Origin: Pseudescherichia sp032055545
GTDB taxonomy: Bacteria; Pseudomonadota; Gammaproteobacteria; Enterobacterales; Enterobacteriaceae
Direction: 5' to 3'
Assembly: GCA_032055545.1 (NCBI GenBank)
Contig: DAMBQR010000014.1
Location: 5,380 to 69,379, forward strand
Length of the DNA stretch: 64,000 bases
Positions within the stretch are counted from its first letter, which is position 1, and every line of letters starts with the position of its first letter. The notes below the pieces were generated by a model, which worked only from the letters and a program-made list of their open reading frames with translations, was not told the origin of the DNA and did no database searches. Shown here one piece after another: positions 1 to 8,286 of the stretch. A program made the position numbers and the translations under genes.

Positions 1-1497
1 CTGATCGCACTGGATGCCGATACCGGTAAACTGTGCGCCGATTTTGGTAATAACGGCATTGTCGATCTGCATGACAACATGGGCACCGTTCGTCCGCACG
101 CGCTGATGCAGACCGCTGCCCCGCTGGTCGCCGGTAAGCTGGTGATCCTTGGCGGCTCCGTGATGGACAACGGCTATAACACCGGTAACCCGTCTGGCGT
201 GATCCGTGCCTTTGACGCCGAAACCGGTCGTCTGGTCTGGAACTTCGATCCGGCAAATCCTGAAAATACCCAGCCGATTGCCGCCGGGCAGACCTTCCCG
301 CAGGATACCCCAGTAGCCTGGGCTACCCTCAGCGCCGATCTGAAAAACGGCTTGGTCTACGTGCCGTTTGGCAACGCCTCGCCGGATGAAGTCGGTACTC
401 AGCGCGACCCGCAGAGCAACACCGAGAAGTTCCGCGACACGCTGGTGGCGCTGGATCTCAACACCGGCGCGTTCAAGTGGCGCTTCCAGTCCTCGAAGCA
501 CGATCTGTGGGACCGCGACAACCCGTCCCAGCCGTCGCTGCTGGATATCGACTACCAGGGGAAAAAGCAGCCTGTCGTGATCCTGCCGACCAAAACCGGC
601 AACCTGTTTGTGCTTAACCGTCTGACCGGGGAGCCTGTCTACCCGATCAACCAGAAACAGGTCTCGACCGAAGGCGGCATCACCGGGGAGAACTTCTCGC
701 CGACCCAGCCGGTCTCCGCGCTGAACTTTATTCCCGATCCGCTGAGCGAAAAAGCGATGTGGGGGATCACCCCGTTCGATCAGATGGCCTGCCGTATCGA
801 TTTCAAATCGCTGCGCTACGATGGTAACCCGTGGACGCCTGCTACCGAAGGCGGCTCTATTGTCTTCCCGGGTAACATCGGCGTGTTTAACTGGGGTTCA
901 GTGGCTATCGATCCGGAGCGTCAGATCCTGATCGCCTCCCCGGTACGTCTGGCTTACAAATACAACCTGATCAAGCGTACCCCGCAAACGGAAGAGGAGC
1001 GTCTGTTTACCAAAGAGAATTCGCCATACTGGAACGAGAACTTCCAGGGCACCTACGCGATCCACATTCAGCAGCTCTCCTCCGATCTGGGCATTCCGTG
1101 TATCGCGCCGCCGTGGGGCCGGATGGTGGGCGTCGACCTGACCACCGGTAAAACGGAGTGGATGCGTCGTGTGGGTACGACCAAAAACCTTAACACCTCC
1201 TTCCTGCCAGGGCGTTTCCCAATCGGCTTCCCGATGGGGATGGTTGCTCACGGTGGTCCGCTGGTAACGGCGGGTGACGTGGTGTTCCATGGCGCAACGG
1301 CGGATAACTTCTTCCGCGCCTACGACATCAACACCGGTAAGCTGCTGTGGCAGACCGAGCTGCCAGCAGGCGGCCAGGCGACTCCGGCGACCTACCTGGG
1401 CAGCGATAACAAGCAGTACGTCGTTATTGCCGCGGGCGGTCACGGCTCGCTGGGCACCAAAGGCGGCGACGCCGTGGTGGCCTACCGTCTGAAGTAA
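1..1497 (+). CDS. Membrane-bound PQQ-dependent dehydrogenase (glucose/quinate/shikimate family), 3' part
   Basis: The reading frame is open from base 1, so the N-terminal membrane segments and the first propeller blades lie outside the window. The visible ~498 residues are the C-terminal part of the eight-bladed PQQ beta-propeller. They include repeated W-motif blades, the HDLWD stretch near 499-513 holding the catalytic Asp of the family, PTKTGN near 586 with the PQQ-contacting Lys, and the closing AAGGHG motif. Family members oxidise glucose, quinate or shikimate at the periplasmic face and pass electrons to ubiquinone. The substrate cannot be assigned: the C-terminal half looks like a relative of Gcd rather than clearly E. 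coli Gcd itself. A 12-bp inverted repeat follows the stop. High confidence for family, low for substrate. Confidence 0.85.
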   Translation: MIALDADTGKLCADFGNNGIVDLHDNMGTVRPHALMQTAAPLVAGKLVILGGSVMDNGYNTGNPSGVIRAFDAETGRLVWNFDPANPENTQPIAAGQTFPQDTPVAWATLSADLKNGLVYVPFGNASPDEVGTQRDPQSNTEKFRDTLVALDLNTGAFKWRFQSSKHDLWDRDNPSQPSLLDIDYQGKKQPVVILPTKTGNLFVLNRLTGEPVYPINQKQVSTEGGITGENFSPTQPVSALNFIPDPLSEKAMWGITPFDQMACRIDFKSLRYDGNPWTPATEGGSIVFPGNIGVFNWGSVAIDPERQILIASPVRLAYKYNLIKRTPQTEEERLFTKENSPYWNENFQGTYAIHIQQLSSDLGIPCIAPPWGRMVGVDLTTGKTEWMRRVGTTKNLNTSFLPGRFPIGFPMGMVAHGGPLVTAGDVVFHGATADNFFRAYDINTGKLLWQTELPAGGQATPATYLGSDNKQYVVIAAGGHGSLGTKGGDAVVAYRLK

Positions 1498-1505
1498 TCT
1501 CTTCA

Positions 1506-1541
1506 CTCTTGCCTGCGGATCGACGGGTTCGCAGGCAAGAG
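1506..1541 (+). terminator. 12-bp inverted repeat after the PQQ dehydrogenase gene
   Basis: CTCTTGCCTGCG (1506-1517) is perfectly complementary to CGCAGGCAAGAG (1530-1541), with a 12-nt loop. It begins 9 nt after the stop codon. No clear T-tract follows, so it may be a Rho-type or transcript-stabilising hairpin rather than a classical intrinsic terminator. Confidence 0.55.
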
Positions 1542-1647
1542 CCTGCCTCTCTGCACAACTCACTTGTCATTCAATGCGCTATTGCTGCGCAATGACCGCG
1601 TTTTGTCTACCCTTGCCTATACCGTAACTAAAAAAGGGGTATTGCGC

Positions 1648-2601
1648 ATGGCTTTACGTTCATTAGGCACGACGGGATTATCTATTCCACCGCTGGTCTT
1701 TGGCGGTAACGTCTTTGGCTGGACCGTTGATGAGCAGCAGAGCTTCAGCCTGCTGGATGCGTTGCTGGAGCGCGGCCTGACCGCCATCGACACCGCCGAC
1801 GTCTACTCTGCCTGGGCACCCGGCAACAAAGGCGGTGAATCGGAGACGATTCTCGGCAAGTGGTTCGCTGCCCACCCTGGCGCACGGGAGAAGATCACCC
1901 TGTTTACCAAAGTGGGCTCCGATCTTGGCGAGCCGGGGAAAAAGGGGCTTTCCGCTCGCTGGATAGAACAGGCGGTAGACGACTCCCTTAAGCGCCTGCA
2001 AACGGATTACATCGATCTCTACTTCTCCCACTGGCCGGACGACAGTACGCCCTATGAGGAGACCCTCGGCGCGTATGAGAAGCTGTTGAAAGCCGGGAAG
2101 ATCCGCGCGGTTGGCGCATCCAATCTCAACGCGGCCCAGCTGGAAGCCTCCCTGAAGGCTGCGGACAGCAACGGTCTGCCGCGCTATCAGGTGCTACAGC
2201 CGGAGTACAACCTCTACGATCGGGACAGCTTTGAAGGCGAACTGCAGGAGCTGGTGGTACGGGAGAATATTGGCGTGGTGACCTACTACAGCCTGGCCTC
2301 CGGCTTCCTCTCCGGGAAGTATCGCAGCGAGAAGGATCTGGGCCAGAGCCAGCGCGGCGAGGGCGTGGGTAAATACCTTAACCCGCGCGGCTACGCCATT
2401 CTTGAGGCGCTGGACAGCGTGGCCGAGCGGCATGGCGTCAAGCCCGCGCAGGTGGCACTCGCCTGGCTGATTAGCCGCCCCGGCGTCACCGCGCCGATTG
2501 CCAGCGCCACCAAAATCGAGCACGTCGACGGTTTTGTCGAGGCGATAAATCTTCAGCTCACGCCGGAGGATATCCTCGCCCTGGATAGGGCTGGCGCATA
2601 G
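1648..2601 (+). CDS. Aldo/keto reductase
   Basis: 317 residues with a TIM-barrel aldo-keto reductase pattern. The catalytic tetrad is visible as Asp48 and Tyr53 (in DTADVY), Lys88 (FTKVG) and His128 (SHWPD). An NADPH-dependent carbonyl reductase role is expected; the substrate is unknown. The ATG at 1648 is chosen because AAGGGG lies just upstream and homology-like sequence (MALRSLGTTGLSIP) begins there. The longer frame starting at a TTG at 1564 has no such support. An imperfect inverted repeat at about 1567-1595 (TCATT...AATGA arms around TGCGC/GCGCA) sits in the leader and could be an operator. The gene is followed by an SDR-like gene after 119 bp. Confidence 0.85.
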   Translation: MALRSLGTTGLSIPPLVFGGNVFGWTVDEQQSFSLLDALLERGLTAIDTADVYSAWAPGNKGGESETILGKWFAAHPGAREKITLFTKVGSDLGEPGKKGLSARWIEQAVDDSLKRLQTDYIDLYFSHWPDDSTPYEETLGAYEKLLKAGKIRAVGASNLNAAQLEASLKAADSNGLPRYQVLQPEYNLYDRDSFEGELQELVVRENIGVVTYYSLASGFLSGKYRSEKDLGQSQRGEGVGKYLNPRGYAILEALDSVAERHGVKPAQVALAWLISRPGVTAPIASATKIEHVDGFVEAINLQLTPEDILALDRAGA

Positions 2602-2720
2602 TACCATCCCCCTTCGCCTGGCCTCTGCCGCCGGGCGAAAATACTTGCCCACTATTGAGCTATCGTCCCGCGCCCATCCAGGTTTCAATAGGCTTTTCCC
2701 CTTTAAAAAGAAGAATCTCT

Positions 2721-3428
2721 ATGACGCAGCCCACCTACGCCATTATTGGCGGCACCTCCGGTATTGGCTTCGCGCTGGCGAAAAAACTGGCCCTGCGCGG
2801 TGAGCCGGTGCTGATCGGCGGCCGGTCGCAGACAAAGCTGGATCGGGCGCTGGCAAGCCTTGACGATAGCGCCACCGGACGGGTAGTCGATATTACCGAT
2901 CGCGACTCCCTGCGTGCCTTCTTTGCGGGGGTAGCCGATCTTCACGGGCTGTTTACCCCGGCGGCCTCCTATGCGACCGGTCACTTTCGCGATGGGGATG
3001 CCGCCACCTCGGAAGGGCTGTTCGCCGCCAAGTTCTGGGCGCAGTACTGGGCGGTGTATGAGGCCCTGCCGCACCTGAGCGCGCAGGCCTCCGTGGTGCT
3101 GATGTCCGGCGCGGCCTCTGCCCGACCCATCGGCGCACCGGCCTATGCAGCCTGTAACGCGGCGCTGGAGGTGCTGGCGCGTGGCCTGGCGGTAGAGCTG
3201 AACCCTATCCGGGTAAACTGCCTGTCGCCCGGTACCACCGATAGCGAGCTGTGGCGCAACCGCGAGCAGAGCGTGCGTGACGCGGCTTATGGCTACTGGA
3301 ACAGCGTCACCCTCGTGCAGCGTCCGGGCACGGTAGAGGAGCAGGCGGATGCCGCCCTGTTCCTGCTGGAGAACAAAAACATGACCGGCAGCACACTCTA
3401 CTGCGACGGGGGCTACACCCTACGGTAG
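2721..3428 (+). CDS. SDR-family protein with atypical active site (YxxxN)
   Basis: 235 residues with a Rossmann fold: glycine motif GGTSGIG at residues 10-16, beta-strand VVLMSG with a candidate catalytic Ser129, and the C-terminal YCDGGYTL motif typical of classical short-chain dehydrogenases. The catalytic YxxxK is replaced by Tyr142-A-A-C-Asn146, so the Lys that normally lowers the Tyr pKa is absent. The usual NNAG motif is also missing (PAASYATG instead). It may be a non-canonical reductase or a protein that binds nucleotide without classical SDR catalysis. Start at ATG 2721; the leader has only a weak AAGAAG ribosome-binding site. No specific substrate can be named. Confidence 0.8.
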   Translation: MTQPTYAIIGGTSGIGFALAKKLALRGEPVLIGGRSQTKLDRALASLDDSATGRVVDITDRDSLRAFFAGVADLHGLFTPAASYATGHFRDGDAATSEGLFAAKFWAQYWAVYEALPHLSAQASVVLMSGAASARPIGAPAYAACNAALEVLARGLAVELNPIRVNCLSPGTTDSELWRNREQSVRDAAYGYWNSVTLVQRPGTVEEQADAALFLLENKNMTGSTLYCDGGYTLR

Positions 3429-3535
3429 AGCATTGCCGCGCCTCGCAAAAGCTAAGCCATTTAAATTCTTTGTCATTACCGCTGTTTTCTCACATCGTCT
3501 GCCTATCTGACGAGCAGGTGGAGTGGAGAAAAACG

Positions 3536-4510
3536 ATGGCAAAAAGCACCGCTGGCTGGCTGCATGAAGAGCAGCGCGACTGGGTTCGGCAGCGCGCCCG
3601 CTCATGGCTATGGCGCAGCGAGCTGCCCACCTGGATTCTGATCGCGGTAATCTACGGCGGCTGGTTTGCCTCCCTGGCATTCTGGCAGACGCTGGGGCTG
3701 CTGCCCGCCACGCTGCTGCTGATCTGGTTCACCACCTGGTACATGTCGCTCCAGCATGAGCTGATCCACGGCCATCCTACGCGCTACCCTCGGGTAAACC
3801 AGCTGCTGGGGCTGATGCCGCTGGCGGTCTGGTATCCGTATGGTCTCTATCGGGATGCACATCTGGCGCACCATCGAACTCATCTGCTCACCCAGCCGGA
3901 GGACGATCCCGAGTCCTACTATATTCCCGAGTGGCGCTGGCGGCGCTATGCTCCATGGCATCGCAAGCTGATTGCCCTGCGCAACACCTTTCCCGGTCGC
4001 CTGCTGCTGGCTCCGGCGCTGGATATCGTCCAGCTGTTGGGCGGCATGGTGACATCGTTTCGCCGCCTGGAGTGGCGGGCAATGATGATGTGGATTGTGC
4101 ACGCTATCCTGCTGGCCGCGACCTTTGTCTGGCTGACGCGCTGTGAGTTCTCAATCTCCTGGTTTGTATTGGCGGTCAGCTATCCGGCGCTGGCGCTGAC
4201 GAAAGTGCGATCGTTTCTGGAGCATCGGGCAGATGACGATCTGCTTGCGCGCTCGGTGATCAACGAGGCTTCACTGCCGTGGCGGGTGCTGTTCCTTAAT
4301 CTGAACTACCATTCTGTACATCACGATCTGCCGGGCGTGCCCTGGTACGCTTTACGCAAAGTCTACCTGCGCGATTGGGTAGGCTATCAGCAGCGCAACG
4401 GCGGCTTTCTGGTACGCGGCTATAGCGAGTGGCTGCGGCGTTTTTTATGGCGCTCGGTAGACGTTAATCTGCATCCCGGATTTACGAGGGCGAACGGTAA
4501 TGACCAGTAA
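3536..4510 (+). CDS. Membrane fatty-acid desaturase-type protein
   Basis: 324 residues, hydrophobic, with the three histidine clusters of membrane di-iron desaturases/hydroxylases: HELIHGH (His74, His78, His80), HLAHHRTH (His109, His112, His113, His116) and NYHSVHH near the C-terminus. Several transmembrane stretches are visible (about residues 32-70, 90-105, and two in the second half). Such enzymes insert double bonds or hydroxyl groups into acyl chains or carotenoid-like lipids using O2. Start ATG 3536 is preceded by GGAG. The last codons overlap the start of the next gene by 11 bp, so the two are probably translationally coupled. The substrate is unknown; the crt cluster two genes downstream makes a role in lipid or pigment chemistry possible but unproven. 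Confidence 0.82.
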   Translation: MAKSTAGWLHEEQRDWVRQRARSWLWRSELPTWILIAVIYGGWFASLAFWQTLGLLPATLLLIWFTTWYMSLQHELIHGHPTRYPRVNQLLGLMPLAVWYPYGLYRDAHLAHHRTHLLTQPEDDPESYYIPEWRWRRYAPWHRKLIALRNTFPGRLLLAPALDIVQLLGGMVTSFRRLEWRAMMMWIVHAILLAATFVWLTRCEFSISWFVLAVSYPALALTKVRSFLEHRADDDLLARSVINEASLPWRVLFLNLNYHSVHHDLPGVPWYALRKVYLRDWVGYQQRNGGFLVRGYSEWLRRFLWRSVDVNLHPGFTRANGNDQ

Positions 4511-5270
4511 GATCGCATTTCCGATGTACGATCTGCATCGTCCCGATAGCGAGGCGCTGCTTCATACTTTGCAGGCGCTGCTTGTCGCGCGAGGGGTTGC
4601 CGCTGCGCCCATCTGGCCACAGGCGGATCTGCTGGCCCACTGGCAGAGTGACGATCTTCTGCTCAGCCAGGCCTGTGGCTATCCGCTGATCACGCAGCTA
4701 CCGGAGGTACAGACGGTAGGCTGCTTTCACTATTCGGCGCCGGGCTGCGAAGGCATTCACTACCGCAGCCTGCTGGTGGTGCGCCAGAGCGACAGGGATA
4801 AAACGCTGACGGATTTTCACGACAGCCGCGCGGTCTGCAATGCACCCGACTCCCAGTCTGGCTACAACGTGTTTATGCAGATGGTCGCCCCGCTGGCGCA
4901 GCAGGGAAACTTCTTTAATGAGGTGATCTTCAGCGGCAGCCACCGCCAGTCGCTGGTTGAAATCGGCGAGGGCAGGGCGGATATCGCCGCCATTGACTGC
5001 GTGACCTTCGCTCTGCTTCAGCGCCATGCGCCACAGTTAATCTCTAACCTCACCGTTATTGGGACAAGCCCCGCCGCGCCCGGACTGCCGTTGATTACCG
5101 CCAGAAACACGTCACCGTCACGCATCGCGCTGCTACGGGACGCGCTGCGCCAGCTGGTCAGCGACCCGGCGTATCGCCAGGTCTGTGCCGCGCTGTTCAT
5201 CAGCGGCTTTAGCGACGTGTCGCGGCAGGACTATGCGTCCATCCTCTCTGGCTATTATCCACAGCCATAA
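4500..5270 (+). CDS. PhnD-like phosphate/phosphonate-binding-type protein, no signal peptide
   Basis: 256 residues resembling the periplasmic binding protein fold of the PhnD/PF12974 type. Visible hallmarks are the DSQSGYN stretch (about residues 115-121), the ligand-pocket turn SGSHRQSL, and GRADIAAIDCVTFALL, which matches the 'G..D.AA.D' motif of these proteins. No signal peptide or lipobox is present (the protein starts MTSKIAFPMYD), so it should stay in the cytoplasm. No ABC ATPase or permease gene lies beside it. The ATG overlaps the 3' end of the desaturase gene by 11 bp. It could be a sensor or binding partner rather than a transporter component. The family is inferred from motifs; the ligand is unknown. 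Confidence 0.72.
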   Translation: MTSKIAFPMYDLHRPDSEALLHTLQALLVARGVAAAPIWPQADLLAHWQSDDLLLSQACGYPLITQLPEVQTVGCFHYSAPGCEGIHYRSLLVVRQSDRDKTLTDFHDSRAVCNAPDSQSGYNVFMQMVAPLAQQGNFFNEVIFSGSHRQSLVEIGEGRADIAAIDCVTFALLQRHAPQLISNLTVIGTSPAAPGLPLITARNTSPSRIALLRDALRQLVSDPAYRQVCAALFISGFSDVSRQDYASILSGYYPQP

Positions 5271-5393
5271 ATAGTCCTTTCTATTTTCCACTATTTTTCA
5301 CTAATCAATTGCGCAGTAAAGTTCATCCATGCCCTGACGATGCGGTGACGGGCACTCCCGATACTCACTATTAAACAGGTAAGGAACAAGAAG

Positions 5394-6143
5394 ATGAGCA
5401 AACAACTCGACGGTAAAATTGCGCTGGTCACCGGTGGTACAAGCGGCATTGGTCTGGCAACGGCACAGGTGCTGGCGGCTCAGGGGGCGCAGGTATTTAT
5501 TACCGGACGCCGTCAGGCAGAGCTGGATGCAGCGGTGGATGCCATTGGCGCGGCGGCGACCGGCATCCGCGCCGATGCCTCTAAGCTGGCAGAGCTGGAC
5601 GCGGTCTACGCCCAGATAGCTAAACAGGCCGGGCGGCTGGACATTCTGTTTGCTAACGCCGGAGGCGGCGACATGCAGCCGCTGGGGGCCATCAGCGAAG
5701 AGCATTTTGATCGCATCTTCGGTACCAACGTGCGCGGCGTGGTGTTCACGGTGCAGAAAGCGCTGCCGCTGCTGGTGGATGGCGCATCGATCATTTTAAC
5801 CGGATCGACCACCTCCGTTAAGGGCACCGCCAGCTTCAGCGTCTACAGCGCCAGCAAGGCCGCCGTGCGCAACTTTGCCCGCTCGTGGGCGCTGGATCTG
5901 AAAGATCGCGGTATCCGCGTCAACGTGGTCAGCCCCGGCCCTGTGCGTACCCCAGGCCTTGGCGATCTGGTGCCGGATGAGCATCGCCAGGGGCTGTTTG
6001 ACGCGCTCGCCGCCCAGGTGCCGCTGGGCCGTCTCGGTGAGCCAGAGGAGATTGGCAAGGTGGTCGCCTTCCTCGGCTCCGACGCGGCCAGCTTTATCAA
6101 CGGCGCGGAGCTGTTCGTTGATGGCGGTATGGCGCAGATCTAA
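5394..6143 (+). CDS. Short-chain dehydrogenase/reductase
   Basis: 249 residues of a classical SDR. The cofactor motif TGGTSGIG is at about residues 14-21, NAGGG replaces NNAG, the catalytic Ser is in LTGSTTS, and the Tyr and Lys are in YSASK. The C-terminal NGAELFVDGG is typical. Start ATG 5394 follows AAGGAACAAGA. It stands alone 123 bp after the PhnD-like gene and 115 bp before crtE. Substrate unknown. Confidence 0.88.
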   Translation: MSKQLDGKIALVTGGTSGIGLATAQVLAAQGAQVFITGRRQAELDAAVDAIGAAATGIRADASKLAELDAVYAQIAKQAGRLDILFANAGGGDMQPLGAISEEHFDRIFGTNVRGVVFTVQKALPLLVDGASIILTGSTTSVKGTASFSVYSASKAAVRNFARSWALDLKDRGIRVNVVSPGPVRTPGLGDLVPDEHRQGLFDALAAQVPLGRLGEPEEIGKVVAFLGSDAASFINGAELFVDGGMAQI

Positions 6144-6258
6144 AGCGCGCGCGTCTCATACGCCGATCAATGTAAAACTACTTCAGAAGCTGGCAAGAGC
6201 TATCCGCGCGGTCTACGGTTAAGTGACACTACAAGACAATATAGCGGGTAACCTTGCA

Positions 6259-7182
6259 ATGGTGAGTGGCAGTAAAACGGTCGTTTCGCCCCATCGCGAA
6301 ATTGAAGTAATGAGACAATCCATTGATGAACACCTGGCTAACCTGTTACCTGAAACCGACAGCCAGGATGTCGTCAGCATTGCGATGCGCGAAGGGGCGA
6401 TGGCACCGGGCAAACGGATCCGTCCGCTGCTGATGCTGCTGGCCGCTCGCGATCTGCGCTATCAGGGCAGCATGTCCACGCTGCTCGATCTCGCCTGCGC
6501 CGTTGAACTGATCCATACCGCGTCGCTGATGCTCGACGATATGCCCTGCATGGATAACGCCGAGCTGCGCCGTGGGCAGCCCACCACCCACAAAAAATTT
6601 GGCGAGAGCGTGGCTATCCTTGCCTCCGTTGGGCTGCTCTCCAAAGCCTTTGGTCTGATCGCCGCCACCCGCGATCTGCCAGGGGAGAGGCGCGCCCAGG
6701 CGGTCAACGAGCTTTCTAACGCGGTGGGCGTGCAGGGCCTGGTGCTGGGACAGTTTCGCGATCTCAACGACGCGGCCCTGGACCGTACCCCCGATGCTAT
6801 CCTCAGCACCAATCACCTGAAGACCGGCATCCTGTTCAGCGCGATGCTGCAAATTATTGCCATCGCCGCCGCGTCGCCGGAAAGCACGCGGCAGACGCTG
6901 CACGCCTTTGCCCTCGACTTCGGCCAGGCCTTCCAGCTGCTGGACGATCTGCGTGACAATCACCCGGCCACCGGCAAAGATCGCAACAAAGACGCCGGGA
7001 AATCGACGCTGGTAAACCGGCTGGGCGCAGATGCGGCGCGACAAAAGCTGCGCGAGCATATCGACTCCGCTGACAGACACCTCACCTTTGCCTGTCCGCA
7101 GGGCGGGGCCATCCGACAGTTTATGCATCTGTGGTTTGGCCATCACCTTGCCGACTGGTCACCGGTCATGAAAATCGCCTGA
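6259..7182 (+). CDS. crtE: Geranylgeranyl diphosphate synthase
   Basis: 307 residues, first gene of the carotenoid cluster. It condenses farnesyl diphosphate with IPP to make C20 GGPP. The first aspartate-rich motif DDMPCMD begins at Asp93 and the second is DDLRD in the C-terminal third. GKRIRP near residue 51 is the family's substrate-binding motif. The sequence is, from memory, strikingly close to Pantoea agglomerans (Erwinia herbicola) CrtE, which begins MVSGSK, so ATG 6259 is chosen over an in-frame GTG at 6223. The cytosolic product feeds CrtB at the end of the operon. Confidence 0.94.
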   Translation: MVSGSKTVVSPHREIEVMRQSIDEHLANLLPETDSQDVVSIAMREGAMAPGKRIRPLLMLLAARDLRYQGSMSTLLDLACAVELIHTASLMLDDMPCMDNAELRRGQPTTHKKFGESVAILASVGLLSKAFGLIAATRDLPGERRAQAVNELSNAVGVQGLVLGQFRDLNDAALDRTPDAILSTNHLKTGILFSAMLQIIAIAAASPESTRQTLHAFALDFGQAFQLLDDLRDNHPATGKDRNKDAGKSTLVNRLGADAARQKLREHIDSADRHLTFACPQGGAIRQFMHLWFGHHLADWSPVMKIA

Positions 7183-7242
7183 TACCGCCCTTCGGTTCAA
7201 GCAGCACTCAACTATGGAACCACATTACAGGAGTAGTAATGA

Positions 7243-8286
7243 ATGAAGGACGAGCGCCTTGTTCAGCGTAAAAACGATCATCTGGATATCGTCCTCGATC
7301 CCCGGCGCGCCGTAACCCAGGCCAGTGCAGGCTTTGAACGCTGGCGCTTTACCCACTGCGCCCTGCCGGAGCTGAATTTTAACGACATCACGCTGGAAAC
7401 CACCTTTCTAAACCGCCAGTTACAGGCCCCGCTGCTGATCAGCTCGATGACCGGCGGCGTTGAACGCTCGCGCCATATTAACCGCCACCTTGCCGAGGCG
7501 GCGCAGGTGCTGAAGATTGCCATGGGGGTTGGCTCCCAGCGCGTCGCCATTGAGAGCGACGCAGGTTTTGGGCTGGATAAAACTCTGCGCCAGCTGGCCC
7601 CGGACGTGCCGCTGCTGGCGAACCTGGGCGCGGCGCAGCTGGCGGGCCGGAAAGGTATCGACTATGCCCGGCGCGCCGTGGAGATGATTGAGGCAGATGC
7701 CCTGATTGTGCACCTCAACCCGCTGCAGGAGGCGCTACAGCCCGGCGGCGATCGCGACTGGCGTGGGCGGCTGGCGGCTATCGAAACCCTGGTCCGCGAA
7801 CTGCCTGTTCCGCTGGTGGTGAAAGAGGTGGGAGCAGGGATCTCCCGCACGGTAGCCGGGCAGCTTATCGATGCCGGCGTCGCGGTGATTGACGTCGCCG
7901 GGGCGGGCGGGACCAGCTGGGCCGCCGTCGAGGGCGAGCGGGCGGCGACCGCGCAGCAGCGCAGCGTAGCCAACGTCTTTGCCGACTGGGGGATCCCTAC
8001 CGCCGAAGCGCTGGTTGAGATCGCCGACGCCTGGCCGCAGGTGCCTGTTATCGCTTCAGGCGGCATTAAAAACGGCGTCGATGCGGCGAAAGCGCTGCGG
8101 CTCGGGGCCTGCATGGTGGGGCAGGCCGCCGCCGTGCTCGGCAGCGCGGGCGTCTCTACGGAGAAAGTAATCGATCACTTCAACGTCATTATTGAGCAGC
8201 TGCGGGTCGCCTGCTTCTGCACCGGCAGCAGCAACCTCTACGATCTGAAGCAGGCGGATATCCGCTATTTGCGGGATGCACCATGA
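7243..8286 (+). CDS. idi: Type II isopentenyl-diphosphate delta-isomerase (FMN/NADPH dependent)
   Basis: 347 residues. It interconverts IPP and DMAPP, supplying the primer for CrtE. Flavin-binding features of the type II (Fni) family are visible: SSMTGG near residue 66, KEVGAGIS, DVAGAGGTSW and ASGGIKNG. It is unrelated to the Nudix-type Idi found on the E. coli backbone. AGGAG at 7229-7233 sits 9 nt ahead of ATG 7243; another ATG at 7239 is in the wrong frame. The 3' end overlaps crtX in an ATGA junction. This crtE-idi-crtX order is known from P. agglomerans and Cronobacter clusters. Confidence 0.93.
   Translation: MKDERLVQRKNDHLDIVLDPRRAVTQASAGFERWRFTHCALPELNFNDITLETTFLNRQLQAPLLISSMTGGVERSRHINRHLAEAAQVLKIAMGVGSQRVAIESDAGFGLDKTLRQLAPDVPLLANLGAAQLAGRKGIDYARRAVEMIEADALIVHLNPLQEALQPGGDRDWRGRLAAIETLVRELPVPLVVKEVGAGISRTVAGQLIDAGVAVIDVAGAGGTSWAAVEGERAATAQQRSVANVFADWGIPTAEALVEIADAWPQVPVIASGGIKNGVDAAKALRLGACMVGQAAAVLGSAGVSTEKVIDHFNVIIEQLRVACFCTGSSNLYDLKQADIRYLRDAP

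Noticed and set aside
898..1563. Long open frame antisense to the PQQ dehydrogenase gene (- strand)
   Set aside because: It mirrors the codon structure of a GC-rich gene on the other strand and shows no recognisable protein motif.
1564..1647. N-terminal extension of the aldo/keto reductase from a TTG start
   Set aside because: The extension has no ribosome-binding site and no family similarity, while ATG 1648 has both.
6223..6258. GTG start for crtE twelve codons upstream
   Set aside because: The characterised close relative starts at MVSGSK, which corresponds to ATG 6259.
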